Positions 60,867 through 64,000 of a DNA stretch of 64,000 nt are shown here, in pieces. Origin of the DNA: Anaerosporobacter faecicola (GTDB taxonomy: Bacteria > Bacillota > Clostridia > Lachnospirales > Lachnospiraceae); contig NZ_JAAQRO010000008.1 in assembly GCF_012070565.1 (NCBI RefSeq), forward strand, positions 1 to 64,000. Reading direction: 5' to 3'. A program made the position numbers and the translations under genes. The notes below the pieces were generated by a model. That model worked only from the letters and a program-made list of their open reading frames with translations. It did not search any database and had not been told where the DNA came from. Every line of letters begins with the position of its first letter. The stretch's first letter is position 1.

Positions 60867-61731
60867 TCTTCAGTCTTCCCCTCCATAGTTTTATTTTCTT
60901 TGTTTCAGGAGATTTTTTCTGGAATGATTGTAGTTTATTCTTTAGATAATCTCCATCTACATTACGGATCAATACACCACCAATAGCTATTGAAACCTTA
61001 CCTGTTTCTTCTGAAACCGTTATTGTCAAACTATCTGATACTTCACTAATTCCTACACCAGCACGATGTCTTGTACCAAGATCTTTACTCAACTCCATGT
61101 TATCTGACAATGGGAGATAACAGGTTGCAGCAACAATTCGATTGCCTCGAATTAATACAGCACCATCATGCAAAGGTGTATTGTGTTCAAATATATTAAT
61201 TAACAACTGACTACTTATTGCCGAGTCAATAATAATTCCTGTTCTTTCATATTCACTTAATAAAATATTCTGTTCGATTACCATCAATGCACCAGTCTTT
61301 GTTTTTGCTAACTCGAAAGTAGCACGAACAATTTCAGTTATGGTCTTATCAGAGAATCGTTCATTCTTTTCCTTTTGGTCATCGAAAGGGATAAAGGATG
61401 ATACGATGTTCTTTCTACCTAACTGTTCCAAAGCCTTACGTAATTCCGGTTGAAATACAATAATGACAGCGATTATTCCGACATTAATTGTTTTCGATAT
61501 GATCCAAAGGATAACATTAAAATTCATAATGGAGGCAATAAGACTGAATATACATAGTACGATTATACCTTTTACTAACATCCAGGCTCTTGTGTTCTTT
61601 ATCCAGTTTACAATATGGTAGATTAAGAAAGCCAATATTAGTATTTCTAAAATATCGGTTAGCGTCAAATCTGGGAATGATAACCACACTAAATAATCAT
61701 TTACAAAACTCTTAATTTTCTCCATTTGCAT
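60847..61731 (-). CDS. cdaA: Diadenylate cyclase CdaA
   Basis: CdaA makes cyclic di-AMP from two ATP. The 294-residue protein has three N-terminal helices (about 20-100) and the DAC domain (about 110-280). DGAVLIRGNRIVAATCYLPLS and GTRHRAGVGISE carry the conserved DGA and RHR motifs. Length and order match CdaA. The ATG at 61731 follows AAGGG with good spacing; flanking in-frame starts exist on either side. It is followed by cdaR as usual, but the expected glmM is replaced by HPr. Confidence 0.96.
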   Translation of the reverse strand: MQMEKIKSFVNDYLVWLSFPDLTLTDILEILILAFLIYHIVNWIKNTRAWMLVKGIIVLCIFSLIASIMNFNVILWIISKTINVGIIAVIIVFQPELRKALEQLGRKNIVSSFIPFDDQKEKNERFSDKTITEIVRATFELAKTKTGALMVIEQNILLSEYERTGIIIDSAISSQLLINIFEHNTPLHDGAVLIRGNRIVAATCYLPLSDNMELSKDLGTRHRAGVGISEVSDSLTITVSEETGKVSIAIGGVLIRNVDGDYLKNKLQSFQKKSPETKKIKLWRGRLKNEKKVD

Positions 61732-61760
61732 TCGCACCCTTACTTATAGTTTACATTACT

Positions 61761-62804
61761 TTATCTTTTCTTATCCTCATCAGGATAATCATCGAACTCA
61801 TCAAACTTGTCTTCAAACTCATCATCATACAACTCATTCTTTACAGCTTCCTTGACATTCATTCGATTTGATGACACTTTTTTCTCATTAATCTTCGTCA
61901 CATTTTTCTGTGGTACGGTAATCTTCATCTTTGGTACAGCTTTTACATAGTAATAATAGTCATCATCTTGAAATTGTACATATTCGACCGCTGTATAATC
62001 TAACGTCAATCGGAAGAATTGAACAACATAAACAATTATACCAGAGACTATGGAACCTACTACTAAAGCAAGAATCTTATCTTGAATATCTAAGCGCAAA
62101 TCACCAATTAAAAATACAAAGATATTCACAACTACTCCTGTAACAATGGCAATATCAAAGGCATGATCCATTTTTCTTGTACGAATAAAGTATGTCAGTA
62201 AAAGAACGATAGCAAAAACAGCAATCGTTAGAATCATCTCTTTATTAGCTTTTAAACTGTCAATAACAAAGGTATAGAGCTGTAAAGTATCTTCAACAGT
62301 CATACTCACTGTAATCTGTGCAGCTTGTTTTATTATTACGATGAAAAAATATAGGAACACACCACAACTTACTGGTATGATTGCCATTGGTGTACCGATA
62401 ATTCCTAATAGAATTGGTATCACATATGGAATCTTAAGTAGAAAACAAATTGGCATTAATATTAAAACGTATCCTTGTTTTGGGGTAAAACGGATAAACA
62501 AAAGATAGATAACTAAAAAAACGGCTATTACTAGAATAGACAAAATCTTTGATACAAAATAAAAATGTATAAATGATAACAATGCTGCAATAATGATCAT
62601 AATTGGCGTTGGTAGAAATGCACAAAAAGCTGCTAACAAAAGTACAATTGGCAAACTATTAAACCGTAGATCATATCCATACGAATTATTTAAAACCATA
62701 AATACAAGCATTGAAATAAAGAATCGAACCACTGGTTTTGCATACACTTCTATCTTTTGGTATATGGTTATTAGTCTTTCTTTCAAAACGAGTAAACTCA
62801 TCAT
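61761..62804 (-). CDS. Integral membrane protein of unknown function, cdaA operon
   Basis: The 347-residue protein has about nine or ten hydrophobic helices (about 25-280) followed by a hydrophilic tail that is Asp/Glu-rich (DDEFEDKFDEFDDYPDEDKKR, last 21 residues). I do not recognise the family. It is 29 bases upstream of cdaA, and the smaller membrane gene is 14 bases before it. This tight spacing suggests a role tied to c-di-AMP or envelope functions. Confidence 0.75.
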   Translation of the reverse strand: MMSLLVLKERLITIYQKIEVYAKPVVRFFISMLVFMVLNNSYGYDLRFNSLPIVLLLAAFCAFLPTPIMIIIAALLSFIHFYFVSKILSILVIAVFLVIYLLFIRFTPKQGYVLILMPICFLLKIPYVIPILLGIIGTPMAIIPVSCGVFLYFFIVIIKQAAQITVSMTVEDTLQLYTFVIDSLKANKEMILTIAVFAIVLLLTYFIRTRKMDHAFDIAIVTGVVVNIFVFLIGDLRLDIQDKILALVVGSIVSGIIVYVVQFFRLTLDYTAVEYVQFQDDDYYYYVKAVPKMKITVPQKNVTKINEKKVSSNRMNVKEAVKNELYDDEFEDKFDEFDDYPDEDKKR

Positions 62805-62818
62805 ATATTATACTCTCC

Positions 62819-63220
62819 CTATTTCAGTTCATTCTCTTCGTCTATATAATATTGGCGAAGCTGTTTTAAGTTCTTTCGATATTGAAACAACCTTTTTCTA
62901 GATGAATCAAATTTTAATGAATATCCTACAATTGAACTAAAGACATATATCGTCAATAGAATAATGTATATACCAAGCACTTTTGCACCAATTGCTTTAT
63001 AATCAAGCTTTACCGCTTCCTGTATAAGATATTCTGATTTATAAAATGCTATTATAATCAACAGAATCAAATAAGACACTGTCACACTGACAACAGATTT
63101 TATTATCTGATACCGTAAATAATCCATCTTAAAATACTTGCTAAGTTTGATGTCTTCCCCTTCATCTTTTTCATAAATGGCCAATTTGGTCATTAAGGAA
63201 ATTTTATTATTGTCAAGCAT
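62819..63220 (-). CDS. Small two-helix membrane protein of unknown function
   Basis: The 133-residue protein has two hydrophobic segments (about 42-60 and 78-100) and a basic C-terminal helix (SSRKRLFQYRKNLKQLRQYY). No known domain is recognised. The start at 63220 follows GGGAGGTG; an ATG 14 codons upstream has no ribosome site. It heads the cdaA operon as far as the window shows. Confidence 0.7.
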   Translation of the reverse strand: MLDNNKISLMTKLAIYEKDEGEDIKLSKYFKMDYLRYQIIKSVVSVTVSYLILLIIIAFYKSEYLIQEAVKLDYKAIGAKVLGIYIILLTIYVFSSIVGYSLKFDSSRKRLFQYRKNLKQLRQYYIDEENELK

Positions 63221-63399
63221 TGATTCACCTCCCAATAAATATACAAAAACATTATACCACAAAGGGTGTCTGATTTCGAGAACTATTTTCCCAAATATAC
63301 GGGTCCCCTCCTATCATTCTTCCCATTCTGTACTTCCTTAATCCAATTCCTCTTTTCCCTTTATTTTAAAAGTAGTTCTCACTATTTCATACGCAAAAA

Positions 63400-63452
63400 A
63401 CAGGTATTACAAAAGTATGTATATTTTCCAATCATACTTTTGCAATACCTGT
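63400..63452 (-). terminator. Terminator of the SPFH gene
   Basis: ACAGGTATTACAAAAGTATG (63400-63419) pairs with 63433-63452 except for one mismatch. On the minus strand a TTTTTT run follows. The 63263-63399 stretch has no gene. Confidence 0.85.
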
Positions 63453-63470
63453 ATGCGAACGAATTAACTA

Positions 63471-64000
63471 TTATACGTTTTCTTTGCTTACTTCTGTAAT
63501 ACTTTTCACTAAACCTGCAATTCCTTGAATCTCCGAAGGAATGATAATCTTGGTTGCCTTTCCATCTGCTGCTTTTGCAAATGCTTCTAAGCTCTTTAAC
63601 TGTAATACTGCGTTGCCTGGTTGCGCCTCATTTAAGAAACGAATACCATCTGCATTTGCCTGTTGTACAGCAAGGATTGCTTGTGCTTGACCTTCTGCTT
63701 CACGGATTGTTGCTTCTTTCTTTGCTTCTGCACGTAAGATTGCTGCTTCTTTTTCTGCTTCTGCTTCAAGAATCGCTGATTCTTTCTTACCTTCTGCAAC
63801 TAAGACTGTGGATTTCTTTTCACCCTCTGCACGAAGGATTGCTTCTCTTCGTTCACGTTCCGCTTTCATCTGTTTCTCCATTGCATCTTGAATTGCTGCT
63901 GGAGGAATAATATTCTTAAGTTCTACACGATTTACTTTAATACCCCAAGGGTCAGTTGCTGTATCCAAAGAAACTCTCATCTTTGTATTAATGATTTCTC
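63471..64000 (-). CDS. SPFH/band-7 (stomatin/flotillin-like) protein, C-terminal part
   Basis: The gene runs off the window end; the frame stays open to the last base, with residues upstream of an internal Met reading EIINTK. Visible are the band-7 end DPWGIKVNRVELKNIIPP and a long coiled coil with Glu-Ala repeats (AEGEKKSTVLVAEGKKESAILEAEAEKEAAI-like), then the oligomerisation tail. Such proteins form membrane microdomain scaffolds and are often paired with NfeD-like proteins. The N-terminal membrane anchor is outside the window. Confidence 0.9.
   Translation of the reverse strand, partial: EIINTKMRVSLDTATDPWGIKVNRVELKNIIPPAAIQDAMEKQMKAERERREAILRAEGEKKSTVLVAEGKKESAILEAEAEKEAAILRAEAKKEATIREAEGQAQAILAVQQANADGIRFLNEAQPGNAVLQLKSLEAFAKAADGKATKIIIPSEIQGIAGLVKSITEVSKENV

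Noticed and set aside
1-64000. CRISPR arrays, prophage, transposases, tRNA or rRNA genes
   Set aside because: No regularly spaced repeats, phage or transposase motifs, and no tRNA-like cloverleaf or rRNA sequence were recognised; absence is by inspection only.

Overview
The window looks like chromosome of a low-GC Gram-positive anaerobe, most likely a Lachnospiraceae/Clostridia species. The AT-rich codon use, strong AGGAGG-type ribosome binding sites, CdaA/CdaR, a TagF-type teichoic acid cluster, an Agr-type peptide system, a lysine riboswitch and many Clostridia-type families support this; the taxonomic call is inference. I see no prophage, insertion sequence, CRISPR array, tRNA or rRNA gene.

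Layout. 1-1.5 kb: NCS2 purine-type permease. 1.8-4.8 kb: Agr-like quorum-sensing operon (response regulator, sensor kinase, AgrB, and a 42-residue AgrD). 4.8-7.2 kb: dapA-dapB under a lysine riboswitch with its own promoter and terminator. 7.2-8.5 kb: cobalamin adenosyltransferase and a two-OB-fold ssDNA-binding protein. 9-10.9 kb: typA/bipA. 11.1-12 kb: a solitary HTH-Panacea regulator/antitoxin-like gene. 12.3-16.7 kb: probable four-gene operon of two aminotransferases, a DUF368 (undecaprenyl-phosphate translocase family) protein and an AI-2E family protein. 17-20 kb: zinc-ribbon and TIM-barrel orphans and a Csp-like subtilase. 20-20.25 kb: a dense hairpin region. 20.3-25.6 kb: a divergent clpX, a ROK regulator, an Mrp/NBP35 ATPase and rpoD. 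25.7-28 kb: DEAD-like helicase and plsC. 28-33 kb: Leu-Gly heptad-repeat exported protein, MMPL transporter and a divergent TetR regulator with twin operators. 33-37 kb: ECF sigma factor, probable anti-sigma, MBOAT acyltransferase and DHHW protein. 37-41.5 kb: lipoprotein, MATE exporter, small zinc-ribbon protein, HtrA protease.

41.7-55 kb is a cell-wall polymer locus. A polyprenyl glycosylphosphotransferase and an LCP ligase face a long minus-strand operon. That operon carries two GT2-TagF fusion proteins, two TagB/TagF-like transferases, TagD (CDP-glycerol supply), a HAD phosphatase and the TagGH exporter. Together they could build, export and attach a (glycerol-)phosphate polymer.

55-57.3 kb holds leuA with a long leader that encodes a 36-codon upstream ORF containing three adjacent leucine codons; no T-box is visible. 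This is the most intriguing regulatory candidate. 57.6-63.3 kb is an FAD oxidoreductase, HPr, cdaR, cdaA and two membrane proteins, that is, a c-di-AMP synthesis operon in which HPr follows cdaR. The window ends inside an SPFH/band-7 gene.

Start codons were chosen by ribosome-binding-site spacing and often lie downstream of the longest open frame.
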